Below are positions 17,190 through 25,134 of a DNA stretch of 64,000 nucleotides, in pieces. The DNA is from Streptomyces sp. BK208 (lineage in GTDB: Bacteria > Actinomycetota > Actinomycetes > Streptomycetales > Streptomycetaceae), in the NCBI RefSeq assembly GCF_004364245.1, contig NZ_SOAV01000009.1:62001-126000 (forward strand), written 5' to 3'. Every line of letters starts with the position of its first letter. Position 1 is the first letter of the stretch. Both the position numbers and the translations under genes were made by a program. Under the pieces are notes generated by a model that was not told where the DNA came from, did no database searches, and saw only the letters and a list, made by a program, of their open reading frames with translations.

Positions 17190-18167
17190 GTGAGCAGGCT
17201 CCAGGTCGTCAGTGGCAAGGGCGGTACCGGCAAGACCACGGTGGCCGCGTCCCTCGCGCTGGCCCTGGCCACCGAGGGGAAGCGCGCGCTTCTCGTCGAG
17301 GTCGAGGGTCGCCAGGGCATCGCGCAGCTCTTCGAAACGGAGGCGCTGCCTTATGAGGAGCGGAAGATCGCCGTCGCTCCCGGGGGCGGGGAGGTGTACG
17401 CCCTCGCCATCGACGCCGAACTGGCCCTTCTGGACTACCTCCAGATGTTCTACAAGCTGGGCAGTGCCGGACGGGCCCTGAAGAAGCTCGGCGCGATAGA
17501 TTTCGCGACCACCATCGCGCCGGGGGTCAGGGACGTCCTGCTGACCGGCAAGGCGTGCGAGGCGGTCCGGCGCAAGGACAAGCAGGGACGATTCGTCTAC
17601 GACTACGTCGTCATGGACGCCCCGCCGACCGGCCGCATCACGCGCTTCCTCAACGTGAACGACGAGGTGGCCGGCCTGGCGAAGGTCGGCCCCATACACA
17701 ATCAGGCGCAGGCCGTCATGCGGGTGCTGAAGTCGCGGGAGACCGCCGTGCACCTGGTGACGCTGCTGGAGGAGATGCCGGTCCAGGAGACCGTGGACGG
17801 CATCGCCGAGCTGCGCACGGCGCGTCTCCCGGTGGGGCGGGTCGTGGTCAACATGGTCCGGCCCCAGGTCCTGGACGCCACCGGCCTGGAGTCCGTCCGG
17901 GACACCCCGCGTACGGCGCTGGCCCGGTCCCTGTCCGGGGCGGGGCTCGGCGGCGCGCGGCGGGGCGGGCACGCCGAGCGGCTCGTCGACCCGCTCCTCG
18001 CACAGGCCGGGGAGTACGCCGAGCGGTACGCGCTGGAGCAGGAGCAGCGGGCGGTCCTCGGCGAGCTGGGCCTGCCGACGCTGGAACTGCCGCTGCTCGC
18101 GGAGGGCATGGACCTGGCGGGCCTGTACGAGCTGGCCACCGAGCTGCGGAAGCAGGGGATCGCATGA
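17190..18167 (+). CDS. ArsA/GET3-family ATPase, first of pair
   Basis: A 325-aa deviant-Walker-A ATPase with GKGGTGKTT near the N-terminus and a switch region VVMDAPPTGRITRF. Actinobacteria keep two adjacent ArsA-like ATPases (Rv3679/Rv3680 in M. tuberculosis) next to a WhiB gene; these were proposed to act as a heterocomplex in handling toxic metabolites, not arsenite. The GTG at 17190 has no ribosome binding site, but TACGCT 7 bases upstream suggests a leaderless mRNA. It overlaps the second ATPase gene by 4 bases. Confidence 0.87.
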   Translation: MSRLQVVSGKGGTGKTTVAASLALALATEGKRALLVEVEGRQGIAQLFETEALPYEERKIAVAPGGGEVYALAIDAELALLDYLQMFYKLGSAGRALKKLGAIDFATTIAPGVRDVLLTGKACEAVRRKDKQGRFVYDYVVMDAPPTGRITRFLNVNDEVAGLAKVGPIHNQAQAVMRVLKSRETAVHLVTLLEEMPVQETVDGIAELRTARLPVGRVVVNMVRPQVLDATGLESVRDTPRTALARSLSGAGLGGARRGGHAERLVDPLLAQAGEYAERYALEQEQRAVLGELGLPTLELPLLAEGMDLAGLYELATELRKQGIA

Positions 18168-19603
18168 GTCCACAGGACCCGGCCCGCCACCAGGAGAGCG
18201 CGCGGCGCCTGACCCACGCGCGCGTGCTCGACGTGGACCGTCTGCTGGAGAACCCGCGGACCCGCATCGTGGTCTGCTGCGGTTCGGGCGGCGTCGGCAA
18301 GACGACCACGGCGGCGGCCCTGGGCCTGCGCGCGGCCGAGCGCGGCCGCAAGGTGGTCGTCCTCACCATCGACCCGGCCCGGCGGCTCGCGCAGTCCATG
18401 GGCATCGACTCGCTGGACAACACCCCGCGCCGGGTGAAGGGCGTCGACGACGCGGCGGGTGGTGAGCTGCACGCGATGATGCTCGACATGAAGCGGACCT
18501 TCGACGAGGTCGTCGAGTCCCACGCGGACCCCGAGCGGGCCGCGGCGATCCTGGGCAACCCGTTCTACCAGTCGCTCTCGGCGGGCTTCGCGGGCACGCA
18601 GGAGTACATGGCGATGGAGAAGCTGGGGCAGTTGCGGGCGAAGGACGAGTGGGACCTCATCGTCGTCGACACCCCGCCGTCCCGCTCGGCGCTGGACTTC
18701 CTGGACGCCCCCAAGCGACTCGGTTCGTTCCTCGACGGGAAGCTGATCCGTCTCCTGCTGGCCCCGGCCAAGGTCGGCGGCCGGGCGGGCATGAAGTTCC
18801 TGAACGTCGGCATGTCGATGATGACCGGCGTCCTGGGGAAGGTGCTGGGCGGGCCGTTCCTCAAGGACGTGCAGACCTTCGTCGCCGCGATGGACTCGAT
18901 GTTCGGTGGTTTCCGTACCCGCGCGGACGCGACGTACAAGCTGCTCCAGGCGCCCGGCACGGCGTTCCTGGTGGTCGCGGCCCCGGAGCGGGACGCACTG
19001 CGCGAGGCCGCGTACTTCGTTGAGCGGCTGGCGGCGGAGGACATGCCGCTCGCCGGTCTGGTGCTCAACCGGGTCCACGGCAGCGGCGCCGACGGGCTGT
19101 CGGCCGAGCGGGCGCTCGCCGCCGCGGAAAATCTTGAGGACGCCCGCATTGTGGATCAGGGCGACGGGAAAGCTGGACTTCGTACCTCCCCCGGCAACTC
19201 TCCCGATGCACACGGCAGTTCAGGATCAGCCGGCTCAGTACCCGACGACTCGGCCTCCGGCACCTCTCCCGAGGCTCCCGGCACCTCCGCCGAGGCTCCC
19301 GGCACCTCCGCCGAGGCCCCCGGCACCTCTCCGGAGGCCACCGGCACCTCCGCCGGGGCCCCCGACACACCGGAGCGGTCCGTCGACGCGCTCACCGCGG
19401 GCCTGCTGCGGCTGCACGCGGAACGCATGCACCTGCTCGCGCGGGAGCAGCGCACGCGTGACCGCTTCACCGCGCGTCATCCCGAGGTCGCGGTCACCGA
19501 GGTGGCCGCGCTGCCCGGCGACGTGCACGACCTCGCGGGGCTGCGGGACATCGGGGAGCGTCTGGCGACCGGCCGGCCCGAGCTTTCCGAGCCGGACGCC
19601 TGA
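18164..19603 (+). CDS. ArsA/GET3-family ATPase, second of pair, with Ser/Pro/Thr repeat insert
   Basis: A 479-aa ATPase with a P-loop GSGGVGKTTT at about residues 41-50 and the VVDTPPSRSALDFLD switch. Between about residues 345 and 410 the fold is interrupted by a low-complexity segment with tandem APGTS(A/P)E repeats, encoded by 21-bp DNA repeats around 19255-19350. The conserved C-terminal helices resume after it. Start overlaps the first ATPase gene. Confidence 0.87.
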   Translation: MSPQDPARHQESARRLTHARVLDVDRLLENPRTRIVVCCGSGGVGKTTTAAALGLRAAERGRKVVVLTIDPARRLAQSMGIDSLDNTPRRVKGVDDAAGGELHAMMLDMKRTFDEVVESHADPERAAAILGNPFYQSLSAGFAGTQEYMAMEKLGQLRAKDEWDLIVVDTPPSRSALDFLDAPKRLGSFLDGKLIRLLLAPAKVGGRAGMKFLNVGMSMMTGVLGKVLGGPFLKDVQTFVAAMDSMFGGFRTRADATYKLLQAPGTAFLVVAAPERDALREAAYFVERLAAEDMPLAGLVLNRVHGSGADGLSAERALAAAENLEDARIVDQGDGKAGLRTSPGNSPDAHGSSGSAGSVPDDSASGTSPEAPGTSAEAPGTSAEAPGTSPEATGTSAGAPDTPERSVDALTAGLLRLHAERMHLLAREQRTRDRFTARHPEVAVTEVAALPGDVHDLAGLRDIGERLATGRPELSEPDA

Positions 19604-19615
19604 TCCGTCCCTGCC

Positions 19616-19632
19616 GAGCCCTGTCGGGGCTC
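19616..19632. terminator. Hairpin between convergent arsA-like and wblA genes
   Basis: GAGCCC, a TGTC loop and GGGGCTC form a short stem in the 27-bp gap, overlapping the wblA stop codon. It could serve both strands. Confidence 0.5.
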
Positions 19633-19969
19633 AGACCACGGCCGCGAAGTTCTCGTACACCTCGTCGTCCTCGAGGGGCACGATGCCGGCCCCCCGCTCG
19701 TACTCCGTCCGCGCCGTCTCGAGCAGGCGGCGCCAGGAGGTCACGGTGGGCCGCCTGCGCAGCAACGCGCGGCGCTCCCGCTCCGTCATGCCTCCCCACA
19801 CGCCGAACTCGACGCGGTTGTCGAGCGCGTCGGCCAGGCACTCGGTCCGCACCGGACATCCGGTGCACACCGCCTTGGCCCTGTTCTGCGCTGCTCCCTG
19901 AACGAACAGTTCGTCCGGATCGGTAGTGCGGCAGGCGGCCTGCGCACTCCAGTCGGTTACCCAGCCCAT
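19631..19969 (-). CDS. wblA: WhiB-like iron-sulfur regulator WblA
   Basis: A 112-aa protein with the four WhiB cysteines at Cys13, Cys35, Cys38 and Cys44, which hold an NO/O2-sensitive [4Fe-4S] cluster, followed by the GVWGG turn and a basic C-terminal DNA-binding segment. Sequence and length match streptomycete WblA, a pleiotropic switch that represses antibiotic production and promotes aerial growth; the mycobacterial counterpart is WhiB4. The ATG at 19969 gives exactly the standard length; the upstream in-frame ATG at 20026 would add 19 residues. Confidence 0.95.
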   Translation of the reverse strand: MGWVTDWSAQAACRTTDPDELFVQGAAQNRAKAVCTGCPVRTECLADALDNRVEFGVWGGMTERERRALLRRRPTVTSWRRLLETARTEYERGAGIVPLEDDEVYENFAAVV

Positions 19970-20429
19970 ACCGGCGCCGTCCTCTCCCGAATCGAGGCTC
20001 CCCCACGGCGGCAGCGGCATATTCACCGCCGCCAGTTGAGGACGTTACGGAAGGTGGGCACAGCGCAACACCCCCTTCGGGCCCAATCTTGAATGGCCCG
20101 AACGGACTATGGGTAAGCGGCAGATCACCCGGGGGAGTGAGCTGGCGACATGCGCGACGATCCCGACATTCAGGTCATCTCTGGTACGTCACAACGGACA
20201 CCGATTGACACACAAGGCGGATTCGGACACGCACCCCACACGCCGTGGCACGCGCCGGCACACACCAACACGCCCCTCAGCGGGGCCCCTCGGAAAAAAT
20301 TCGAGCGGATCCGGAACGATTCGGGGTCTCCGGACGTATTGATACGTGGCCTCATCGCTGTGACAGTTGAGTGCAGCTTAGGCCAAGGCATATACGCGTG
20401 TCCGGCGAATGAGAACGTAGGCTGCCTCC
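19970..20429. promoter_or_regulatory. Long divergent control region of wblA and the PBP gene
   Basis: 460 bp without a convincing gene. On the + strand TTGAGT (20367-20372), an 18-bp spacer and TATACG (20391-20396) make a good HrdB-type promoter 33 bp ahead of the penicillin-binding-protein start. The remaining 390 bp are available as leader and promoter for wblA, which is known to have complex developmental regulation. Short + strand frames here lack ribosome sites and are not called. Confidence 0.6.
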
Positions 20430-22706
20430 ATGCCAAAGAAGCGCTCGGGCGGTGGTCTGTCGCCAACGCAGCAGGCCGCCAAGTTCCTCGGTGTCAGTGT
20501 GCTCGCGGGAGCAGTGCTGGCCGGCATCGCGTTGCCCGCCGTGGGCGCGCTGGGGCTGGCGGCCAAGGGGTCGGTGGAGGGCTTCGACGCCCTCCCGACC
20601 AACCTGAAGACTCCCCCGCTGAGCCAGCGCACCAACATCCTCGACGCCGAGGGCGGCACCATCGCCACGGTCTACTCGCGCGACCGGACCGTGGTCGACC
20701 TCAAGGACATCTCGCCGTACATGCAGAAGGCGATCGTCGCGATCGAGGACTCCCGCTTCTACGAGCACGGCGCGATCGACCTCAAGGGCGTCCTGCGCGC
20801 CCTGAACAAGAACGCGCGCAGCGGCGGGGTCTCCGAGGGCGCCTCCACGCTCACGCAGCAGTACGTCAAGAACGTCTTCGTGGAGGAGGCCGGCGACGAC
20901 CCGACGAAGGTCGCCCAGGCCACCCAGCAGACGATCGGCCGCAAGATCCAGGAGCTGAAGCTCGCGATCCAGGTCGAGGAGGAGCTGGGCAAGAAGAAGA
21001 TCCTCGAGAACTACCTGAACATCACCTTCTTCGGCCAGCAGGCCTACGGTGTCGAGGCGGCCTCCCAGCGCTACTTCTCCAAGCACGCCAAGGACCTGAC
21101 CGTGCAGGAGGCCGCCCTCCTGGCCGGCATCGTCCAGTCGCCCAGCCGGTACGACCCGGTCAACGACGAGGCCGAGGCCACCAAGCGGCGCAACGTCGTG
21201 CTGAACCGCATGGCCCAGGTCGGCGACATCTCCACCGCCGAGGCGGAGAAGGCGAAGAAGGCACCGCTCGGGCTGAAGGTCAGCAAGCCGAAGAACGGCT
21301 GCATCACGGCCGTGGACGGCGCGAGCTTCTTCTGCGACTACGTGCGCGAGGTGTTCCTGAGCGAACCGGTCTTCGGCAAGACCCGCAAGGACCGGGCCAA
21401 GGTCTGGAACCAGGGCGGACTGACCATCCGCACGACGCTCGACCCGCAGGCGCAGGAGTCGGTCCAGCAGTCGCTCAAGGACCACGTCAACAAGTCGGAC
21501 TCGGTCGCCGCGGCGAGCACGCTGGTCGAACCGGGCACCGGCAAGGTCCTCGCGATGGGCCAGACGAAGCCCTACGGCTACGGCAAGAACGAGACCGAGA
21601 TCAACTACTCGGTCGACCACGCCGCGGGCGGCTCCAACTACGGCTTCCCGACCGGTTCCACGTTCAAGCCCTTCGTCGCGGCGGCCGCGCTCGAGGAGGG
21701 TCGCCCGCCCACGCAGGAGTACTCGTCCCCGTACGAGATGCCCTACCCCGAGCCCGTGCAGACGTGCAGTGGGAAGCCCTGGCTCAACACGGCCGGCGAG
21801 AAGGTCCCCAACGAGAGCGAGTCGGAGGTCGGGCCGTACAGGCTGAAGAAGGCGATGGCCCTCTCGGTCAACACCTACTTCGTCCAGATGGTGTCCGACA
21901 TCGGGCTGTGCCCGGTGATGAAGATGACGGACGCCCTGCACGTCGTGCAGGGCAGCGGCGAGAAGCTCCCGGAGGTCCCGGCCATCTCCCTCGGGTCCAA
22001 GGGCGTGTCCCCGCTGACGATGGCGAGCGCGTACGCCGCTTTCGCCTCCCGGGGCATGTACTGCACGCCGATCGTGATCGAGTCGATCGCCCAGAAGATC
22101 GGCAACAAGCAGCAGTCGCTCGACGTCCCGAAGTCGACGTGCTCGCGCGCGATGAGTGAGAAGACCGCGGACACGGTCAGCACCCTGCTGCAGGGTGTGG
22201 TCGACTCCGGCACGGGCAAGGCGGCCGGGCTCACGGACCGTGACAACGCGGGCAAGACGGGTACGACCGACGAGCGCAAGAACGCCTGGTTCGTCGGCTA
22301 CACGCCGAACCTGTCCGGTGCCGTCTGGGTGGGCAGCGCCTCGCAGCAGGTCCAGATGAAGAACATCACGATCGGCGGGCAGTACCACGAGCTGGTCTTC
22401 GGTGGCGCGGTCCCGGGTCCCATCTGGAAGGACGCCATGACCGGCGCCCTGGCGGGCAAGGACTCCCCCTCGTTCAACCTCGTCGACATCCCGGACGAGG
22501 ACAAGAACAAGGACAAGGACAAGAACAAGGACCGCGACAAGGAGAAGCCCGACGACGGGAACAACGGCGACGACGGGAACAACGGCGGCGACGACGGCTT
22601 CATCGGCGGTCTGACCGACGGCGGCAACGGCAACGGCGGCTCGGACGGCGGCTTCCCGGGCAATCTGATCCAGGGCCCGGGCAACGGGCCGGGCGGGCGG
22701 CACTGA
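20430..22706 (+). CDS. Class A penicillin-binding protein (PonA2-like)
   Basis: A 758-aa bifunctional peptidoglycan synthase. It has a short cytoplasmic tail, one membrane helix (about 18-45), a GT51 glycosyltransferase domain with the catalytic Glu106 in EDSRFYEHGAID, and a transpeptidase domain with Ser410 (STFK), SVN and Lys609 (KTGTT). The C-terminus is a hydrophilic Asp/Lys then Gly/Asn-rich tail, encoded by near-repeats. Position next to wblA corresponds to ponA2 beside whiB4 in mycobacteria. The ribosome site is weak. Confidence 0.93.
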   Translation: MPKKRSGGGLSPTQQAAKFLGVSVLAGAVLAGIALPAVGALGLAAKGSVEGFDALPTNLKTPPLSQRTNILDAEGGTIATVYSRDRTVVDLKDISPYMQKAIVAIEDSRFYEHGAIDLKGVLRALNKNARSGGVSEGASTLTQQYVKNVFVEEAGDDPTKVAQATQQTIGRKIQELKLAIQVEEELGKKKILENYLNITFFGQQAYGVEAASQRYFSKHAKDLTVQEAALLAGIVQSPSRYDPVNDEAEATKRRNVVLNRMAQVGDISTAEAEKAKKAPLGLKVSKPKNGCITAVDGASFFCDYVREVFLSEPVFGKTRKDRAKVWNQGGLTIRTTLDPQAQESVQQSLKDHVNKSDSVAAASTLVEPGTGKVLAMGQTKPYGYGKNETEINYSVDHAAGGSNYGFPTGSTFKPFVAAAALEEGRPPTQEYSSPYEMPYPEPVQTCSGKPWLNTAGEKVPNESESEVGPYRLKKAMALSVNTYFVQMVSDIGLCPVMKMTDALHVVQGSGEKLPEVPAISLGSKGVSPLTMASAYAAFASRGMYCTPIVIESIAQKIGNKQQSLDVPKSTCSRAMSEKTADTVSTLLQGVVDSGTGKAAGLTDRDNAGKTGTTDERKNAWFVGYTPNLSGAVWVGSASQQVQMKNITIGGQYHELVFGGAVPGPIWKDAMTGALAGKDSPSFNLVDIPDEDKNKDKDKNKDRDKEKPDDGNNGDDGNNGGDDGFIGGLTDGGNGNGGSDGGFPGNLIQGPGNGPGGRH

Positions 22707-22739
22707 CCGCCCCAACCGGCACCGGCACGGCCAGGACGA

Positions 22740-22775
22740 AACGGTCCCTTCTCCGAAAACGGGGGAGGGACCGTT
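22740..22775 (+). terminator. Terminator after the PBP gene
   Basis: AACGGTCCC at 22740-22748 pairs with GGGACCGTT at 22767-22775, extended by several pairs and wobbles around a GAAAAC loop, and is followed by CGCCTTGTTT. Confidence 0.8.
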
Positions 22776-22909
22776 CGCCTTGTTTCCAAACCTATTCGAC
22801 GTGATTACGCCAGCCGTCGAGAGAGCCATTCCGCTCGCACGATGCCGTGACATAGTCGCCTCTGGCCCCCGCCACCGGGTGCCTTTGATTGCTGCACCAC
22901 GGAGGGGAA

Positions 22910-23416
22910 ATGAAACTTCGCACACGGATCGGCGCGACGTTCGGCGCACTGATCAGCGCTCTCACCCTGGTCCTCATGCTCCCCGGCTCGGCGCAGGCGA
23001 GCGCCCAGGCGTGTTCCGGGTTCGGCTGCGACGGCCACGACCCGAACATCCAGTCGTGGCAGACCGGACCGGTCAGCCCGTACGGGCCGTACCAGCTCGG
23101 CGGCTCCTTCCTGTACGAGCTGCGGTGGGGGAAGACCGACGGCGACCAGTACAGCTGGGCTCGGCTGCACTACATCAGCGGCTCCAACGAGGGTGACTGG
23201 AGCGTGTACGTCCAGCGCTGCACCAAGGACCAGTCCGAGTGTTACTGGCGGCTCGGCCTGAAGAAGGGCGGCGCCTCGGGCTGGACCGGCAAGATTCCCG
23301 GCGGGACGAACTACTACTGGACGCGCACCCCGATGTACCACAACCCCTCGACCCACATGATGCGGGCCTGTGTGGAGGACCCGTCGGGCGACCAGAGCTG
23401 CACCCCCTGGTACTGA
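22910..23416 (+). CDS. Secreted Cys-rich protein, DUF2690-like
   Basis: A 168-aa protein with a Sec signal peptide (about residues 1-32, ending at AQASAQA). The mature part has six cysteines, suggesting three disulfides outside the cell. The CSGFGCDGHDP opening and the later ELRW...SWARL stretch resemble DUF2690, a streptomycete secreted family of unknown function. The ATG at 22910 follows GGAGGGG directly. It is the first gene of an accessory cassette inserted in the conserved gene order. Confidence 0.78.
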   Translation: MKLRTRIGATFGALISALTLVLMLPGSAQASAQACSGFGCDGHDPNIQSWQTGPVSPYGPYQLGGSFLYELRWGKTDGDQYSWARLHYISGSNEGDWSVYVQRCTKDQSECYWRLGLKKGGASGWTGKIPGGTNYYWTRTPMYHNPSTHMMRACVEDPSGDQSCTPWY

Positions 23417-23456
23417 GCCGGCCCGCGGTAGCCGCGACGACGGCGCCGCAGCCGCA

Positions 23457-23488
23457 GGGCGGAACGATGGAATTCCATCGTTCCGCCC
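23457..23488 (+). terminator. Strong terminator, perfect 32-bp palindrome
   Basis: GGGCGGAACGATGGAA and its exact complement form a 16-bp arm palindrome centred on AATT, followed by TTTTGT. It ends the secreted-protein transcript and may act in both directions. Confidence 0.9.
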
Positions 23489-23585
23489 TTTTGTCGCTCA
23501 TCTTTCATTTATCCGTCTTCCCCGTGCGGGAAAGTTCATTTAAAATGGATCGCGCATAACCGCCGCACATCACATCGGGGTTCTT

Positions 23586-23876
23586 TTGACCGCCAGACCG
23601 GAGAATTGCGTCGACCTTTCCGCCGTCGGCGACGACGACCGAAAGATTCTGAATCTCTTGTATGCGGGCTTCAGTGACGCCTCGATCGCCCGGCGGCTCG
23701 GCGTAGGTCACCGCACGGTACAGCGCAGGGTCCAGCGGCTCATGGAGCAGCTGCGGGCCAACGGACGCGTGGCACTGGGAGCGCGGGCCCAGGAGCTGGG
23801 CCTGCTCCGTGCCATGCGTCCGCCGTACGAAACGGGAGGGCATCCGCTGGAGCGGACACCCTCCCGCAACCCGTGA
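23586..23876 (+). CDS. Orphan LuxR-type HTH regulator
   Basis: A 96-aa protein that is little more than one DNA-binding domain: DDDRKILNLLYAGFSD followed by the helix-turn-helix SIARRLGVGHRTVQRRV. There is no sensor domain. The start is a TTG at 23586 with a weak GGGG site; no better in-frame start exists. Its last codons overlap a hairpin that could terminate both this gene and the convergent neighbour. It may control the surrounding secreted-protein cassette. Confidence 0.75.
   Translation: MTARPENCVDLSAVGDDDRKILNLLYAGFSDASIARRLGVGHRTVQRRVQRLMEQLRANGRVALGARAQELGLLRAMRPPYETGGHPLERTPSRNP
23834..23867. terminator. Hairpin inside the 3' end of the LuxR-type gene
   Basis: CGGGAGGG and CCGCT pair with AGCGG and CCCTCCCG, with a small internal loop. 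It lies across the last codons, 26 bp before the stop codon of the convergent gene, and could stop transcription from both sides. Confidence 0.6.
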
Positions 23877-23892
23877 CGGGCCGACCGGTCCG

Positions 23893-24645
23893 TCAGCGGT
23901 AGCGCTCGGCCCGGCGGCGACGGGAGGGTTCCGTCACGTCGGGGACCACGCCCGCACCCGCGCCCGGGGCCTCGTTCCACGAGCGGATCTTCGCGGCGAC
24001 GCGTCCCAGCCGCGCGTCGTCCGGCGGTACGTCGAGGTAGAACAGCCCTTCGTACGGGTGGCGGTCGTCGCCGCCCCAGCGGACGACGCCCTCGGTGTCG
24101 GCGAGGATGTCCCGGAGGGTCAGCACCTGGGCCCCAGTGAAACCGTCCCGCACGCCCGCCGGATAGGAACCCGGCCTGATCACGACGGCGGTGCCGGACG
24201 CCAGGTTCGACTCGGGCCGCCGGGCGTCGCGCACCGCCGACGGCGCCGTCCACCCCTCCAGGGCTCCTGGCCCCGTGCCGGCACCCAGGGCGTCCACCTC
24301 GTAGTGGAAGCGGCGGATCACATGGACCAGCACCGTCTGGGTGTCACCCATGCGCAACCGGACGGTCAGCCCGGTGCCCGGCACCGGGCAGGTGACGACG
24401 GCACCGTCGGCGTCGACGGCGTTCTGCATCTCCCACCCGTTGGCCGACGGCCGGCCTGTACGCAGTCGGCGATGACGCGCTTGCGCGCGCCGCAGCGCCT
24501 CCTTCAACGCGTCGTTCCTGACCGGCTGCGGCCCGGCGGCGGCGGCCGGGGACGCGAGCAGGCCGGTGGTGGTGAGGCTCGCGGCGGCGGTGGCACCGGC
24601 GGCGGCGAGGAGGGTGGTGCGGCGGGGAATACCGGAGTTGTTCAA
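23893..24645 (-). CDS. Tat-exported protein of unknown function
   Basis: A 250-aa protein. The N-terminus IPRRTTLLAAAGATAAA is a twin-arginine signal followed by a hydrophobic region and an SPAAAAG cleavage site, so it should be folded in the cytoplasm and exported by Tat. The mature part has no recognised domain; it is rich in charged and aromatic residues and contains GLFYLDVPPDD. The TTG at 24645 is chosen because AAGGA lies 8 bases upstream and overlaps the end of the previous gene. Confidence 0.72.
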   Translation of the reverse strand: MNNSGIPRRTTLLAAAGATAAASLTTTGLLASPAAAAGPQPVRNDALKEALRRAQARHRRLRTGRPSANGWEMQNAVDADGAVVTCPVPGTGLTVRLRMGDTQTVLVHVIRRFHYEVDALGAGTGPGALEGWTAPSAVRDARRPESNLASGTAVVIRPGSYPAGVRDGFTGAQVLTLRDILADTEGVVRWGGDDRHPYEGLFYLDVPPDDARLGRVAAKIRSWNEAPGAGAGVVPDVTEPSRRRRAERYR

Positions 24646-24649
24646 CGGC

Positions 24650-25129
24650 TCATCCTTTCTTCTGTGTCGGCGTGCGCTGCTGGTGGTGCAGGAAGGCGGA
24701 GACCGCGGCACCGAGGAGCGCGAGCGCCAGCAGAACGGTGAGGGTCGGATTGACGTAGCCGGGGACGACGACGGAGTAGTCACGGCCGTCCGAGACCTCG
24801 CAGACGAGCCGCAGCGGGATGAAGTCCCCTCTGCGGCCGACCAGGACCGCCCCTTCGGGTCGCTGCCGCTCGCACTCCTGCGCCTGCTCCTGGTCCCCCA
24901 GGAACAGCAGGTCGAGCAGGCCCCACAGGTAGACGGCGAGACCCGCCGCGACCGCCGTCAGGGAGACGTCCCGCGTCACCCCGGCCGCAGTGCGGTGGCG
25001 GCGGGCCCGCGCGGTGAACCGGGAGCACAGATACGCCAGAAGGGCGATCAGCGTCGGTGTCGCCGTGAGGAGCGCCGTGAAGAGAACGGTGTCGTCGTGG
25101 CCCTGCCAGGGATCGGCTGCCGTGATCAC
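24650..25129 (-). CDS. Small three-helix membrane protein
   Basis: A 159-aa protein with three hydrophobic segments (about residues 13-36, 49-74 and 125-147). Between helices 2 and 3 is a loop with two cysteines and the stretch RRGDFIPLRLVCEV. No family was recognised. The GTG at 25129 lies 5 bp after the lysin-like gene, and its stop is 4 bp before the Tat protein, so the three form one transcription unit. A holin-like or transport-partner role is only a guess from context. Confidence 0.65.
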   Translation of the reverse strand: MITAADPWQGHDDTVLFTALLTATPTLIALLAYLCSRFTARARRHRTAAGVTRDVSLTAVAAGLAVYLWGLLDLLFLGDQEQAQECERQRPEGAVLVGRRGDFIPLRLVCEVSDGRDYSVVVPGYVNPTLTVLLALALLGAAVSAFLHHQQRTPTQKKG

Positions 25130-25134
25130 GCCCG

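Noticed and set aside
20109..20342. Plus-strand 77-aa frame upstream of the PBP gene
   Set aside because: No ribosome site and it occupies the divergent promoter region of wblA and the PBP gene.
20352..22949. Long minus-strand open frame (865 codons) opposite the PBP gene
   Set aside because: It is antisense to a complete penicillin-binding protein; the product is Arg/Leu/Val-rich low-complexity sequence typical of shadow frames at about 70% GC.
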